Assembly (NCBI GenBank): GCA_010015675.1
Contig: ML976981.1
Coordinates: forward strand, 469,104-533,103
Reading direction: 5' to 3'
DNA length: 64,000 bases
Source: Byssothecium circinans
Taxonomy: Eukaryota; Ascomycota; Dothideomycetes; Pleosporales; Massarinaceae
Part shown: positions 10,272-21,544 of the stretch, piece after piece
Numbering within the stretch: position 1 is the stretch's first letter
How the letters are laid out: every line of letters begins with the position of its first letter
Translations under genes and position numbers: made by a program
Notes under the pieces: model-generated
Seen by the model: only the letters and a program-made list of their open reading frames with translations
Told to the model about the DNA's origin: nothing
Databases searched by the model: none

Positions 10272-10961
10272 TCAAAACTTCCTCCAACCTCCATCTCCAC
10301 TGACCATATTGTTGGATACTTTCTGGATCTCTTCAGAGTCTTTCACCCATGCGGTGGATGCGTCCGGCCAGCTTTCAGAGCCGAATTTCTGCGCGCACCA
10401 GGAAATGATGCGCTCCATTTCTTCTCGTATGCGATTTTCGATAGCTTCTTCTGAAGCTGAGCTTTTCTCCTTCAAAGACCGGTTGCGAAAGTTCTCGACG
10501 TCATCGATTATCTTTCCCAACCCCTCCACATCACCCCGATAAACAAACTCCACAAGGGTCGCATCCACTTCCGCCGCTCTGAGAATCTGTTTAGATACCT
10601 CATCATTCAGCTTCTTCTCACCCCTATGCTTGGGCACCCACCCCTCGCACGCATCCTTCACATCGCTCGCCCAAGCCCTCGCATTCCCAAAATCGCCTTC
10701 ACATCTATGCGAGATAGAATGGAGTAGCATTCCCTCGACAGCGGGTGGTGCCTGCATATGGCGGACTAGGAAATGCGCTGAGGGCAAATCGGCATTGAGG
10801 ATGTGTAGCGCGGCTTCGAGGCTGGGATGCAGAAGCAGAGAAGATATCTGATGGGTTAAAGAAGGGTGAGTTGCATGTGATGAGAGGGGACGGGTTAAGT
10901 GTGTTGTGGAGAGGAGGTGGGCGGTTAGGGAAGAGAGTGTTGTTGGTGGAGAGTAGGACAT
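10272..10961 (-). CDS. Hypothetical protein, 229 aa
   Basis: This is an intronless ORF of normal codon composition. The first 50 residues are rich in Ser, Thr, His and Leu. The middle contains LVRHMQAPPAVEGMLLHSI followed by a charged segment with GNARAW and CEGW, and the C-terminal half is helical and acidic. I see no signal peptide or membrane segment and do not recognise a domain. The compact tryptophan-containing core looks like a conserved fungal family rather than a chance ORF. The gene is oriented like the glycosyltransferase downstream of it, with 185 bp between them. Confidence 0.6.
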   Translation of the reverse strand: MSYSPPTTLSSLTAHLLSTTHLTRPLSSHATHPSLTHQISSLLLHPSLEAALHILNADLPSAHFLVRHMQAPPAVEGMLLHSISHRCEGDFGNARAWASDVKDACEGWVPKHRGEKKLNDEVSKQILRAAEVDATLVEFVYRGDVEGLGKIIDDVENFRNRSLKEKSSASEEAIENRIREEMERIISWCAQKFGSESWPDASTAWVKDSEEIQKVSNNMVSGDGGWRKF

Positions 10962-11439
10962 TTCCTTTTAGTCTTTCAAAAAAGTCGTGGGTATGTGAGC
11001 GCCTGGAGGTTTGAATCTTAAAAGTGATGACGGATATTGAACGTCTAATAGCGGTCTGATGTGATTGCTGGTCTTTTTTTGTCGGATGCGAAATATATGG
11101 GATTGTTGGGGTGCGATAGTTTCAGATGGCCGGGCGCGAATGTGCGACTGGAACGTCAAAAAGAAGCGCAAGATATTAAGGTACTCCAATATTTGGTGAT
11201 CCAGATGCCTGCCAAGGTACGTTTTGGAAGGTTGTAAGCATGATGAATCCTACGATGCTGCGGTGCTAGTAGAATGAGTGTATACGTCATGGACCCTTGA
11301 TTAGTCGTTCCAATCCAGATATCTCTCTCGATGAGATTTGTTGATTACGACCAATGCATGTACAAAAAGGCCAGTTGGTAATGTGAAAATTAATTCGACT
11401 GACTCGATTTAAAACTCCTACTTCGCACCGAAACACGTG
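10962..11439. other. Intergenic, no feature seen
   Basis: These 478 bases hold the upstream region of the 229-aa gene and the 3' side of the HET gene. Only short ORFs without family features are present. Confidence 0.5.
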
Positions 11440-13836
11440 TCAGATCAGAGTGACCTTTTGTACGTCGACATCCTTCCTCCTTAGCTCCTCCACGGAAAGC
11501 CTTGGATCCTTGTATGTTTTTTCTCCGGTCTTCGTATTTCTGAATCCTCTTACAGCCTTTTCTCGAGGCTCATAATGCCTAGCAAACTTCCACCCTTCCG
11601 GCAAGAGTCCGAGTCGGGGGTCGTCATAAGTCGCACGTCCAGACTTTGAATCGATGAAAGCTTGAAAAGCACCACCTTCGCTATCGAATTCACGTCGCCA
11701 TGTATAATCCTTGGGTAGAGAACCGAGTAAGGCCTCCCCACCCATGAGTTTGTCTACATAAGCAGGACCCACGACTTGATACTTGGTCGTGCTGTCAGTG
11801 GTCATACAAGGACGTAGAATTATGGGCCAATGAAATCCAATGATCACTGCAATAACATCTCCTATAATCCAGAAGTCAGTATAAGTGCGAATTATGAGCA
11901 GATCCGGCGGAAGAGAAGATACTCACCTTCATGGGAAGCCGAAGAGCATATTCCCACATGGCCTTCTACTGACCGAAAACATGATCGTCCTCTTACACAG
12001 TCTGCTGCCATTGGGACGTCCTCCCGGTACGACTCTAAGTATTGTTGAATGCTCGGAAATTCGTATCCCGGTAGCCGCTCTTTAGTTTCTCCACATGCCA
12101 TTGCCATGACAAAGTCCATCTGTTGCACTTCTTCTTCCAAATCGTCTTTACGAAGATCGAACTTCCAGCTTCGCAATGTCCCTACAATATCGCCTTCCAT
12201 TGGGGCTGGTATCGACCGCTGTTGAACCTGGCCGCAAAGAACTCCAAAAACGGTAAGTTCTAAACCATCTCCATGATCAGTTGATCCAGAACCAGATTCA
12301 CCAGACGCGAACCCAGAGATGAATCGTTTCAGTGGGGGGAGTTTGAGAAAATTAGGGACCCAAGAAGGCTGGTTTGGAGCGAAATCTGCATGTCCCTTGT
12401 AACAATGCACCAATAAAGAAAGATTGCCGTAGTAATTGAAGTAACTAAGGCACATGCTTACAAAAAGATCAGTGATTGGGAGAGTATAGTCGGCTTTAAC
12501 GAGAGCGGTAAATCCAGGGTCCATGATGCCAAAAAGTGCGAATATGCGATCATGCTCTCGAGAATATTGAGCATTTTGGGTTCCCTCGAGAATATCGAGA
12601 AGGCGACTTTGTGTGCTTGGCTTGCACAGACCGGCTCGAGTGGATAACAACGACCTGGGTAACTTGTCGGTGATCTCAACGTCGCCTCGCTGACGTCTAT
12701 CGTTCAGCAATAGTATGTCACGCCGAACGAAATACCAGAGCGCCGATCGTGAGCCACACTGAATGACTGTTTCATGATTCCCCAAGAATATCTCTTGCCA
12801 GATCCAGAGCCTATCCCACCATGATCGTTGGAGGATATTTGAGACTGAGAGATAGTCGTTGTCATTGTGCGGCAATTCTTGTTGCAGGTCCCATAAATTC
12901 AACAGAGATGTGGGTGATGGGAACACCGCATAGGATTGAGTATATTCGATATGTTTGCCGAGTGACTCAAGAACGCTGAGCGCCCTCTTTCCAGATAAAT
13001 CAGTCTGATCAGGTCCCAGCCAAACAACAACTCTGAAGGCTAAAGTGTATATCTGGCCCATCTTCTTGACTTCTATGTTGCGTTCTTCTAAGTCATCTTG
13101 ATTAATACAGATAGCATCGACCCACACCACGCGAGGTGATTCTGCTTCACGAAGATGTTGTAAAGCGGAGTACAAGTTACGACGTAGCGAAAATGTCCCG
13201 GAACCTTCCAAGGATTCTGATGTTAGATACACAACTTGGTTGGCATCTTCAACTCCCCAGGCATAAGAAAGAGCTATGGAAATGACCATAGATTAGCAAG
13301 AGCTCAAAATTTAAGCCCGTGAGACTGTTAAATAAAAAATGCAGAGCATCTTGTACAAACGCTTTATATATTGAAATCATTTATTAAATAGGGATGATCG
13401 TACCTTCATAACGTGGCTCGAAGCCAGGATAAGGATCTAGAACTGCCGGTGAATCACAGAGCTCCTTATCAAATTTTGGATCGGGATGTGCCCAGTGGGT
13501 AGTATCATTACGGCCGTCCCAGAAAACGTACCGTCCTTCGATAGTCTTTTCAACGACCCAGCCCTCCGGCAATGTCTTCTGCAGCTCCTCAATATCCATC
13601 CTCGTATCAGGTGCTCTTCCGGGCGCAACCAGCGGGGTGTGAAATATCTCAAGTCGAAGTTCATCGTCCCAGCTGCCAGGAAGGATTCTAAGCAGTCTGA
13701 TCTCCTGGGCATCTCGATCAAGCGGACGATACCGAAATGGCTTCGATTCATCGCGGTCAAAATGGTCTGGTGGAGGCTGTGGGGCTGTTGTCGTCGTGTT
13801 TGACCGGGTTTTGGACGCTTCGCGATGTCGATCCAT
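11440..13836 (-). CDS. HET-domain protein with WW and WW-like modules
   Basis: I join three exons, 13836-13404, 13273-11927 and 11861-11440, to give 733 aa. The first splice restores YEALSYAWG, the signature opening of the HET core; the second (donor GTGAGT, acceptor TATAG) restores HEGDVIAVIIG. HET motifs follow: VWVDAICINQDD, then MGQIYTLAFRVVVWLG, and C-terminally the GDVI...YVDKLMGGEAL block. A good WW domain (LPEGW ... HWAHP) occupies about residues 89-121, between the N-terminal HET lead (EIRLLRILPG) and YEALSYAWG. Two tandem WW-like repeats of about 36 residues, each ending Y-x-DPRL, lie near 643-717. HET proteins act in non-self recognition and programmed cell death after hyphal fusion; WW domains bind proline-rich peptides. 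A specific role here is inference. Confidence 0.88.
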
Positions 13837-14508
13837 GCTCTTTGTGTGATGACATGGAGATAGCGCAAAAAACGAGAAAGGAGAAAAATTTGGGAGGGAT
13901 GATATGAGGTTTATGAAGGAAAACGAAAGAGGAGTAGGGAGGAAACTGCCCCACCCTCAGCCGAAAGGCGCCAAGTCAATCCCCATCTCACCCCAATCCC
14001 TACAGGCCATGCAAAACGCACAAAGTGTGAGTGTACAACATCGCGCCGAAGTACGAATGCAGGCACATGCGGCGCGGCAGTAATTGTTGGGCATGATGAA
14101 TACGCTGACCGGCAACCTGCATAATGACCTTGTGTGGCGCTGTCTTCACCGGTTGTTTAAAGCCTGGGTATGCGAAGGTCTTTAAGAGCATACGTGCTTC
14201 CGGAGGAACCTTGCCGCAAAAGATAGACGTTTGCAGCAAACGATGCAGCAGAAGCATAAACAAGAGCACCTGAAGTATACCTTAAAAGTACAGCCGGATC
14301 ACCGATATTAACCTCACGTAAAGGAAGAGAACCTGGCAATCAATACGCAAGGTATGGAAATTGGGGGTGCATTATTGTGCTTTTTAACAAGAGTAAGTAA
14401 ACCCATCCCAAGAACCCGATGACACCTGACCGTAGCATTTGTCCGCTATGAACGCGGCTCATACACCTGCATCGAATTAGCAACCGCATCATATCATTCC
14501 AAACCCAT
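13837..14508. other. Intergenic, short ambiguous ORFs only
   Basis: These 672 bases separate the HET gene start from the stop of the aldo/keto reductase. Two overlapping minus-strand ORFs (14000-14269 and 14157-14339) have no recognisable motif and no convincing splice continuation. The proximal 150 bp should carry the HET promoter. Confidence 0.45.
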
Positions 14509-15901
14509 TCAACTCACCGGTCGTTTAGATGGAGCATCAAGCCATGCCGCCATCTTGTAATTTACCTGATCCGCCACCGTCAACCTTGTATTATATCCCT
14601 CATCTCCAAAGAGAAATCTCTGGGGGAATAGCGGGGTGAACGGAGCAGCGCCATGGATCTCATCAATTTCCTCGGTCGAGAGCTTGATACTCAAGGCGGC
14701 GGGAAGAAGGTTGACGTGCTCAACCGTTTGGACCCCGACGATGGGGAAGACGTGCGTAGATTGGTGGAAGAGGTACGCGAGTGCCTGGTGGAGCGATTAG
14801 TTGTCATCGTTCAAGGTGGAATTGTCCGCGGCTTTTGCCCGCGCGAGTGATGAGGGAATCAAGAAAGTATATATGCTTACAATATCCTGTAATGTTGCGT
14901 TCTTAGAGGCCGCCAGTTTCTCCAATACTTTGGAAACTTTGATGTCATTCTCTGAAGCTTCATAGAAACCATGGCCCGCATTTGGATCTTCCTCCCGTTT
15001 CTTCCTCTGCTCTTCGGTGAGTAATTGCCCCCCACCCAGTGAGGCCCAGGAAACGATAGCCATGCCTTGGTCCTCGCACATGGGGATAATCTCGGACTCC
15101 ATATCGCGGTATGCTGCGTTCCATCGCCCTTGGTAGAGAGAGAAAGGTGTCAGGCCGTGACGGCGAGCAACTAGACGGACGTGTTAGGAGATGAAACCTG
15201 AGAACGGAAAGGAAGATCAGCTCACATTCGTTCGCTTTGACTACAACCCAAGCTGGGGTATCGGAGACACCGAGGTACAGGACTTTTCTAGCCATGACCA
15301 AGGCATGAAGATGGCGCATCACTTCTTCAACTGAACACGCGACATCCCACCTATCAAGGATCAGCAACTATTGACGACCACTTATTTTTTACGCGAACAG
15401 TGCGTCAACTTTCAGCTTCGGCACACTTGTGAGAGAGAAAATTAGGACATACCAATGAATATATAGAATATCGATATAGTCCGTCCTAAGCTTCCTCAAA
15501 CTATCCCTCACCGACACATGCATGCTCTTCGCCGAAGGCCCGGTAAAGTTACTCTGCAGTGGCTCTTTCTCTCGATTATAAGAACGATAGCCCGCACCAT
15601 ACTTCGTCGCAATAACCATCTGGTCACGCACGCCACGCTCCTCCATCCATTCACCAATCAATTTCTCCGATTCTTCCGAATTGTATATATTGGCCGTATC
15701 GATGAAGTTGCCTCCGAGGTTGTAGTAAGCGTCAAGAAGGGAGAATGCGTCCTCGCTTTTACCAAAGAGCTTGCTCCATGAATTTCCAAGGCTAATTCCG
15801 CCAAGAGCTATGGGCGAGACCTTGACATTTGCGGTGGGGGAGAGAATGCGGTGCCATCCTAGGGCTGTTTTTGGCTTTGGTGGTGGTGCGAAGGGGTCCA
15901 T
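14509..15901 (-). CDS. Aldo/keto reductase, norsolorinic acid reductase/AAD-like
   Basis: Four exons, 15901-15453, 15350-15226, 15170-14881 and 14784-14509, join in frame to 379 aa, the usual length of fungal aryl-alcohol dehydrogenase/NorA-type reductases. All introns are GT-AG. The first junction restores IHWWDVACSVEEV. The AKR catalytic tetrad is visible: Asp in NFIDTA, Tyr in ANIYN, Lys in IATKYG and His in LYIHWW. The NADPH-binding half contains SWASLGGGQLL and, in the last exon, FPIVGVQTVEHV. The enzyme would reduce aldehydes or ketones with NADPH in the cytosol. Relatives occur both in secondary-metabolite clusters and as general detoxifying enzymes. It lies 216 bp downstream of the broken bZIP gene on the same strand and may belong to the 14.5-25 kb accessory block. 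Confidence 0.9.
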
Positions 15902-16117
15902 TGCTGCGATGTCTTGGAATTCTGCAGTTTAAGGCAGGGCAACAGACAATTGAATGTTGTATTAGGGTATTGTGGAGAATATATGTTTTGTCGGAAGTAA
16001 TGGTGGTGGGATCAAGAAGCTCCAACTTTTGGTGGGGCTCGTAGTTGCGTCACAGTTCGTAGGTAGGCCCGATGGTCGCATATGCAACCGGCTGATAGCC
16101 GATAATAGCTTCGATTA

Positions 16118-17016
16118 TTACCGTAACTTGTCTAGCATACTTATCCGTGCATATTCCTCGAATTCTTTCGCAGTGATAACAGGTTCGCCCCGTTTAGCGC
16201 GCCATGTGTTTGTCGACTTCATGACGTCTGCACACCCACTCAGTAGCCATCCCCACTTGTTCAAGAATTCCGGTGTCACCTCCCAGCTCTGCGGATCCCA
16301 CGAAGCTCCCCATACAATCATCAGATGCTCGCTATCAACACGATCGTATTCGCAGATGTCGTGGCATAATTCGTCTTCGTCGCAGATATCAGGGTGTTCA
16401 AAGGCTTGCAGAAGGTTATCCCGTAAACGAGGACTAGGAAACGCATCGACCCAGGGATGGTGCTCGATTGAGCTTTGAAGCCTGGTCGGATGCAGACTCC
16501 GAGGCCAAGCATCATTCGATTTTTCAGGTCTGGTGAAGGGTGACAAGCCATCGTCTTCGAAGAACTCGGCTACAACGCCTAGGATTTCAGCGTTCTACCT
16601 CAACACGCTAGAGACGTTGAACTTGACGAGAAGAGGAAGATGGGACAAAGCGGGCGTGCCTTGCATATAACTGGTATACGCATGTTCGGCAAAGTGCTGC
16701 ATGAGGGCCTGCGCCCGCGGCGATGCGGTAATGCATTCTTTCGAACCCGATTTCTCGGTGTCCCTCTCCAGCTTCGAGGGGCTTTGTTTAGCGCGCGATC
16801 CTTGTTCAGAGGTCAATCCTTTGCGGGGCATCCTCTGAAGGGAGACAGGAGAGACTTACGACGAGCTCTCTGATTCAGGCGATTTTGCAGTTTCCGTCTT
16901 TCCGTGGGGTTTGTCATTCCCGTCCAGTCCTCTGTGCCATTGTGCACATTGAGGTACCTGGAGGACCATCTAAGCTCGATGGGGTATGATGTTGATGCCG
17001 TCGGACTTGCTGACAT
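16118..17016 (-). pseudogene. bZIP-like DUF3425 regulator with an in-frame stop
   Basis: The start at 17016 gives an N-terminus leading to a basic region of the fungal bZIP/DUF3425 type (RRKLQNRLNQRARR). The donor GTAAGT follows base 16860; the likeliest acceptor is before 16800 (59-nt intron), with 16818 as an alternative. The second part carries DUF3425 features: LPLLVKFNVSSVL, ILGVVAEFFEDDGLSPF, HHPWVDAFPSPRLRDNLL and, near the end, SWEVTPEFLNKWGWLL. Between two of these, in the same frame, lies TAG at 16597-16595, just after SSVLR and just before NAEILG, where the family is normally continuous. The rest of the frame is intact to 16118, so this is a recent nonsense mutation, a sequencing error or, less likely, read-through. 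The intact family would regulate transcription. Confidence 0.78.
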
Positions 17017-17901
17017 GTTTGATCGAGACGCGAAGGTTAGCGTGCGTGGGGGTGGCAGCTCTTCGTATATAGGCGGTATGCGTGCTGCTGACCCGCAAAT
17101 TCCAATGCGGTTCAGAGATTCGTGAGAGAATAATGACGCTGCCCACACGAGCAGGTGCACAGGTGTCTACTCTCGCGCACGGATGGTCTGCATTTGCCTC
17201 CCCGTCTTCTGATACGTTGTGTCCCAGTTCTTAAATGATCATCAGGATTCGATTGGTTCGCTGTTGGTGAAAATTATGTTTTCAAACAAAATACCACGTA
17301 GCCATTGGATCAAGGCATGTGTCAGCAGTGTTTTGTATCGATTCCAGGATGCTAGGGGAGGTTGCGCAGTGTCATCAGGCCGCATTAACTCCGCGTTTCC
17401 CCGCTCGTTATGGCTCGGCTGATGTTTCTTCCGACGTCCAGTCACGTGCATTGAATAAACAAATCAAATGATACGCCAGTGTTGCCCCTTGCACATCTTA
17501 ATTAGAACCAAAGCTCATTTAACGCGATTCCTTTGCGAATGATTTTTGAACAGCGACACATTACACGTGTGCCAAGCCAGTGGTTCCTAAACAAAGCGCT
17601 GGCCGTGTCTTCATCGCGGCTGTGTACGCTACCATGGTATCTGCGCATCACTGTGTTATCTCAAGACCTCATCATTGTGACTGAAGTAGATCGTCATAGA
17701 AATTTCGAGAAAGCCTCGGTGAGCTTGCAGCGGAGGGAGGGCTTACCAAGGTACCTTGAAGCACCCGAGAATCTCTTTGAGTGCAAGAATGCATTGAACT
17801 CCCTGTCGATGACCATGTGGTATAGAGAGACAGTCAGTTCTTCACCGCAGAACAACTCTCCTGCTCCTCTTCTCTCTTCCTCTCCATCCCAGTCACCCAA
17901 A
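17017..17901. other. Intergenic, no supported gene
   Basis: These 885 bases lie between two divergently oriented broken genes. A plus-strand ORF (17533-17958) runs into the start of the decayed dehydrogenase but its own first 120 residues have no family features. I see nothing else. Confidence 0.45.
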
Positions 17902-19042
17902 ATGTCCTTTACAAACCTCACGCAAGCTCTCAACGTCACCATGCGCGGTACAGTCTAGAGTACTAGGCCAAATGCTTGTACAAGACATACCCCTCCCCAC
18001 CATTCAGCAGCCAACCGATGTCGTCGTCCGCATCACTACGCCGGCAATTTGCGATTCAGATCTACACATCTATCGCGGATTCTCTGGTAGCACGCCGCCA
18101 TGGACCATCGGCCGCGAAGCAATAGGCTGTATTTCCGAACTCAGATCCGCCGTTTCTTCGCTAGAGGTAGGAGAATATGTGATTATTACCGACACGCCTT
18201 CGTATGAGCATCTAACAATGACGCCGCAAATGGGCGATTATTGCGGTAATGGCGAGGCGGGCTTATCTGACGGCCTCGAATGTAGGTTCTCTTCAGCTCC
18301 ATACCATTATACTTTGTGTCAGTAAAGACTGACTATTCTGTGAATCTCGCGGAATACGCACGCGTCGCTTTCGCAGACTACAGTCTCATTCCCATCCCCC
18401 TAACTCAAAACACAACAATCTCTACCATCGAACAAGACTACCTCACTGTTAGCGACATCTAGTCCACAGCCTAGGCAGCCGTATCTTTTTAGGTCTTGAG
18501 CCCGGCGATTCCGTCGTCGCCTTTGGCGCTAGCCCAGTAGGTCTGCTTGCCGCATACACGGCCATCCTCCAAGGTGCTTCTCACGTCTACTCTATCAACC
18601 ACGTTGATCAGCGACTCGAGCGCGCCGCATCGATTGGCGCCCTTGTCATCAATTCCGTCTCGTTGGACCCAGTCGCTGCGATCCTAGCCCAAGAACACAG
18701 CAGCGTAGCACGCTCCGTAGATTACGTGGGCATAGAATCTCAACTCCGCACTCAAGGTTCAAGAAGACATCGTCATCGGCCAAGCAATTGCCATCACCGC
18801 TTATGGTGGCGGCGTTCGTGTCATTGGAGTCTACTTGGCTCAACTTAATACGCCAGTGCGCCGAACGGTGCAGCTATCTCGCCAAACATCATATTTCCGA
18901 TGACTGAATTTTGGGGAAAGCAGTTGAGCTTCAAGGGCGGGTCGGTGGATCCGAAACTGTAAGCGCCGGCTCCAGCGGATCTTATTGCTAATGGGAAGGC
19001 ATCGCCGAATTTCGTTAGAACGGTGGTCATTGGCATTTCTGT
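17902..19042 (+). pseudogene. Decayed zinc-dependent alcohol dehydrogenase (MDR)
   Basis: Fragments in shifting frames match the fungal zinc alcohol/formaldehyde dehydrogenase family in order: MSFTNLTQALNVTMRG at 17902; then, after a TAG and frameshift, MLVQDIPLPTIQ, CDSDLHIYRGF and PWTIGREAIG; then TDYSVNLAEYARVAFADYSL after a probable intron; then YLTVSDI-stop-STA-stop-AAVSF, with TAG at 18460-18462 and 18472-18474 where the family has Trp; a frameshift near 18490; GLEPGDSVVAFGASPVGLLAA; YGGGVRVIGVYLAQ; and NGAAISPNIIFPMTEFWGKQ followed by a further stop at 18960-18962. At least three stops and three frameshifts rule out a working enzyme. Both Trp-to-TAG changes are CpA-to-TpA on the other strand, the dinucleotide preferred by repeat-induced point mutation (RIP). 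The extreme C-terminus is not found. Confidence 0.8.
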
Positions 19043-19345
19043 GAGCCTCCACACAGTGACAAAAAATAGACCGAAAACGATTGATATAGGTAACTCCAAC
19101 CCCCGAACGTTCATTTGAACACCATTCCCATCTCCAGCGTACCTATATTTCTAGTTTCGGGTAGAGATTGGTGCAATACCTGGTCACTGAACCAATCGCC
19201 TTAGGGAGACGGAACTATCTCTAGGTCGACCCAGTAATAAATGGTACCCATATTTGCCGACCAAGCAGATGTCTGTAATGCGCTCTACTTTATAATGGTA
19301 TTACTGGTATACTACAGCTACCATATCCCCTGCAGGCGAAGCAAG
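19043..19345. other. Intergenic, no feature seen
   Basis: These 303 bases lie between the pseudogene remains and the UstYa-like stop codon. The missing C-terminus of the dehydrogenase was looked for here and not found. Confidence 0.4.
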
Positions 19346-20340
19346 CTACAACCCGGGGTCGTCCTTCAACAGCTTAATATGAGTATTAGGAATCATCCTC
19401 CCCCGACTCCACCGATCAACCGCATCCCAATCCACGCACTTCCTCGGCGAACTTGACCTCGCCGACGGCTTCGTCGCATCTGGCCCCGACCAAACAAACG
19501 AATAAAGTCCCAGGTCCGCAGTACACATGGCCGCCACCCTGAGCGCTTCGATGCAGTGGCCGATATGAACCTGCATGAACATCTCATCTTCTCTCGTCGC
19601 ATTAGGGTAGTACCTTTCCCGGTAAAGCCAGAGGCGCATTCGACGCTGATGGGGATGTCAGTGAGTTGATGGGGGTAGGTTGGAGAAAGGATTTTGTTTA
19701 CTAGGCAGTGGAGCTCGTGGTATACGCCGAGACTGGCCATGTATCCACCCGAAGCTACTTTTACGGAGTCTTGGAGCGGCTCGCCTGCACGCAAGAGTTC
19801 TTCTGCTGTGGCGTTGAATATGAGTGCTGTAGAGATTTAGCGTAGGGTTGATTTTTAATCTTGGGTGGTATACTTACGATCTATGAGATCCTCCCAGGCG
19901 CGGTTGTTTTCGTCATTGGGGTAGCCGGTGTACGAGTTGTGTTTTAGGGTTCCATTGCTTCGTTCAGTCTTCACAACGGAGCCAACTGGGCTGGATACTG
20001 GAGCTGTTGTTTCCTTAGTGCTATCATATGAGTTGTTGTAATGAGTATGTTTCTTACTGTAAATTCCATTTTCTGGTCCGCTCCGGTATTTGAAATGCTG
20101 AAACACGAGCGCGGATAGAGACAAGACGAGAACAGCATGCAAGAAAACCAAGTAGAGAAGTTTCAGAGTACGGTAACGAGTAGACGATAAAAAATCGCGC
20201 TCTCTATGTCTGGAAGACGTACAGGACTGGAGCTCTTCCTCATCGGATGGCGAAGCCAAAAGCCTTTTGTTTTCTTCTATGACTTGTTCGCCCATGATCG
20301 GTGGTGATCGGCTCGATGATGAAAGCCCGAAGGGGAGCAA
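19346..20340 (-). CDS. UstYa-like (DUF3328) membrane oxidase
   Basis: Exons 20340-19878, 19826-19702 and 19645-19346 join to 295 aa (280 aa from the second Met, base 20295). Introns of 51 and 56 nt have GTAAGT/GTAAAC donors and CAG acceptors. There is a Ser/Glu-rich cytosolic N-terminus, one membrane segment (LLYLVFLHAVLVLSLSALVF, near 62-81), then the lumenal domain. Both copper-binding HxxHC motifs of the UstYa family are intact: YHELHC, restored at the second junction, and VHIGHC, followed by IEALRVAAMC and AD. These proteins carry out oxidative cyclisation or chlorination of ribosomal and other peptides (ustiloxin, cyclochlorotine, asperipin); the substrate here is unknown. It lies next to a small secreted protein gene and a P450, which is the reason to suspect a peptide-derived metabolite. 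Confidence 0.87.
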
Positions 20341-21075
20341 GCAGAGTAGGATCTCACAAATGCGAAGATCCCTCCCCGGGCAGCTGCGAATGTGCGGTAT
20401 ATCTTTGCCTCTTTGCGTCTTTGCGTGTTCGAGGCAGAAGTCCGGGGTCTAACACTCGGACCCCATAAATACGACCAGATACCCCATGCCCGTCAGAATG
20501 ATCATTCTCCCGAGCGGCGAGCGCCTTACCCGGCGCCACCAGTAATATCGCATAACGCCCTCCCTATTGATCATATATTTTGTGCAAGAGCAAGCTGCTG
20601 AACTATCGGCTTTTAACATACCCGGTACGTAGTCCCATGTGCATAAATACAATGCTCGACACGTGGTCTTACTGGCCAACCAATATACAAACCTTGTACG
20701 CATCCAATCAGGTGCGGGTGGTTGAAGCACTCCAGAAAATCGGGGACCGAAGCTGAATACGAGCTCAATATAATTTCGGCGCCATTATCTCTGGGAAACG
20801 GTTTGTATGGCGTGTTCCCGTATTTCCACCTTGAAAAACGCCTCGGAATCTAGCACGAATTAGGCATATGAATGGAAGAGGGGATTTTATCATGGCAGAA
20901 GGAGAGCAGGCATGATATCTTGGTAGTATTGGTATTGAAGGTATATCTGTAGCCCGGCGACGCCTGCAATATTTACTGCACATCGTCCGACCAGACTCAC
21001 ATTCATACTGCAGAACTCAGTTTGAAGGTGACCTACATATCTTTGAATTCCCTGAATATCTTCAAAGAGTACAAC
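20341..21075. other. Divergent upstream region, UstYa-like / secreted protein
   Basis: These 735 bases lie between two divergent starts and should hold both promoters. A TATA-like CATAAATAC sits near 20464. No supported gene is present; short ORFs on both strands lack features. Confidence 0.5.
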
Positions 21076-21489
21076 ATGCACTTCCTAAATCTGCTTTCCG
21101 CCGTCACCGCCTATACCCTCATTGCCTTCACGATCGCGGCGCCTATCCAGACGGATACTAGTGAGTTATCATGATACCACAAGAATGAAGTGACGTTAAC
21201 GATATCTGTAGCTTCAGATGCTGCTGTTATGGTATATGCAAAATCCTGTGGTAAGGAAACCCAAGAAGCACTCTCGAGTGCACACCAAGTGACCTTCCGA
21301 AGGGCCAGAGCCAGTCGGCACCATCGCCGCCCGAGAGGAGAAGGAAGTTTTCGCAACTTGTGGCCATTGAACTTGGTAGCTGAACTGAGGGATGGGAGTC
21401 GCCGGATGTTTCTTTATGTAGCAAGATACGGGTTTGAAAGCATTGATGGCTGCAGTTCATTCGCTCTTTCCATTTCAGTTCCGACGTGA
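21076..21489 (+). CDS. Small secreted protein (candidate precursor or effector)
   Basis: ATG at 21076 opens a short exon (to 21160) encoding an N-terminal hydrophobic segment (LLSAVTAYTLIAFTIAAP) that reads as a signal peptide. A 51-nt intron (donor GTGAGT, GTTAAC branch-like site, acceptor CTGTAG) leads to exon 2, 21212-21489, for 120 aa in total. The mature part has only two cysteines (AKSCGK, DGCSS) and an Arg/His-rich stretch (FRRARASRHHRRPRG) with dibasic sites of the Kex2 type. It lacks the repeated cores of known ustiloxin-type precursors. No family is recognised. Its stop is 55 bp from the P450 stop (convergent) and its start faces the UstYa-like gene. Gene reality rests on the signal peptide plus the clean intron; there is no homology support. 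Confidence 0.5.
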
Positions 21490-21544
21490 CCTCTTCCATA
21501 ACATGACGCTTCCATGACATATCCATTCTTCACAACTCCATTCC

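Noticed and set aside
14000..14339. Two overlapping minus-strand ORFs
   Set aside because: No recognisable domain, no convincing introns; probably chance ORFs in an intergenic region.
18845..19114. 89-aa minus-strand ORF with hydrophobic stretch
   Set aside because: It is antisense to conserved fragments of the decayed dehydrogenase.
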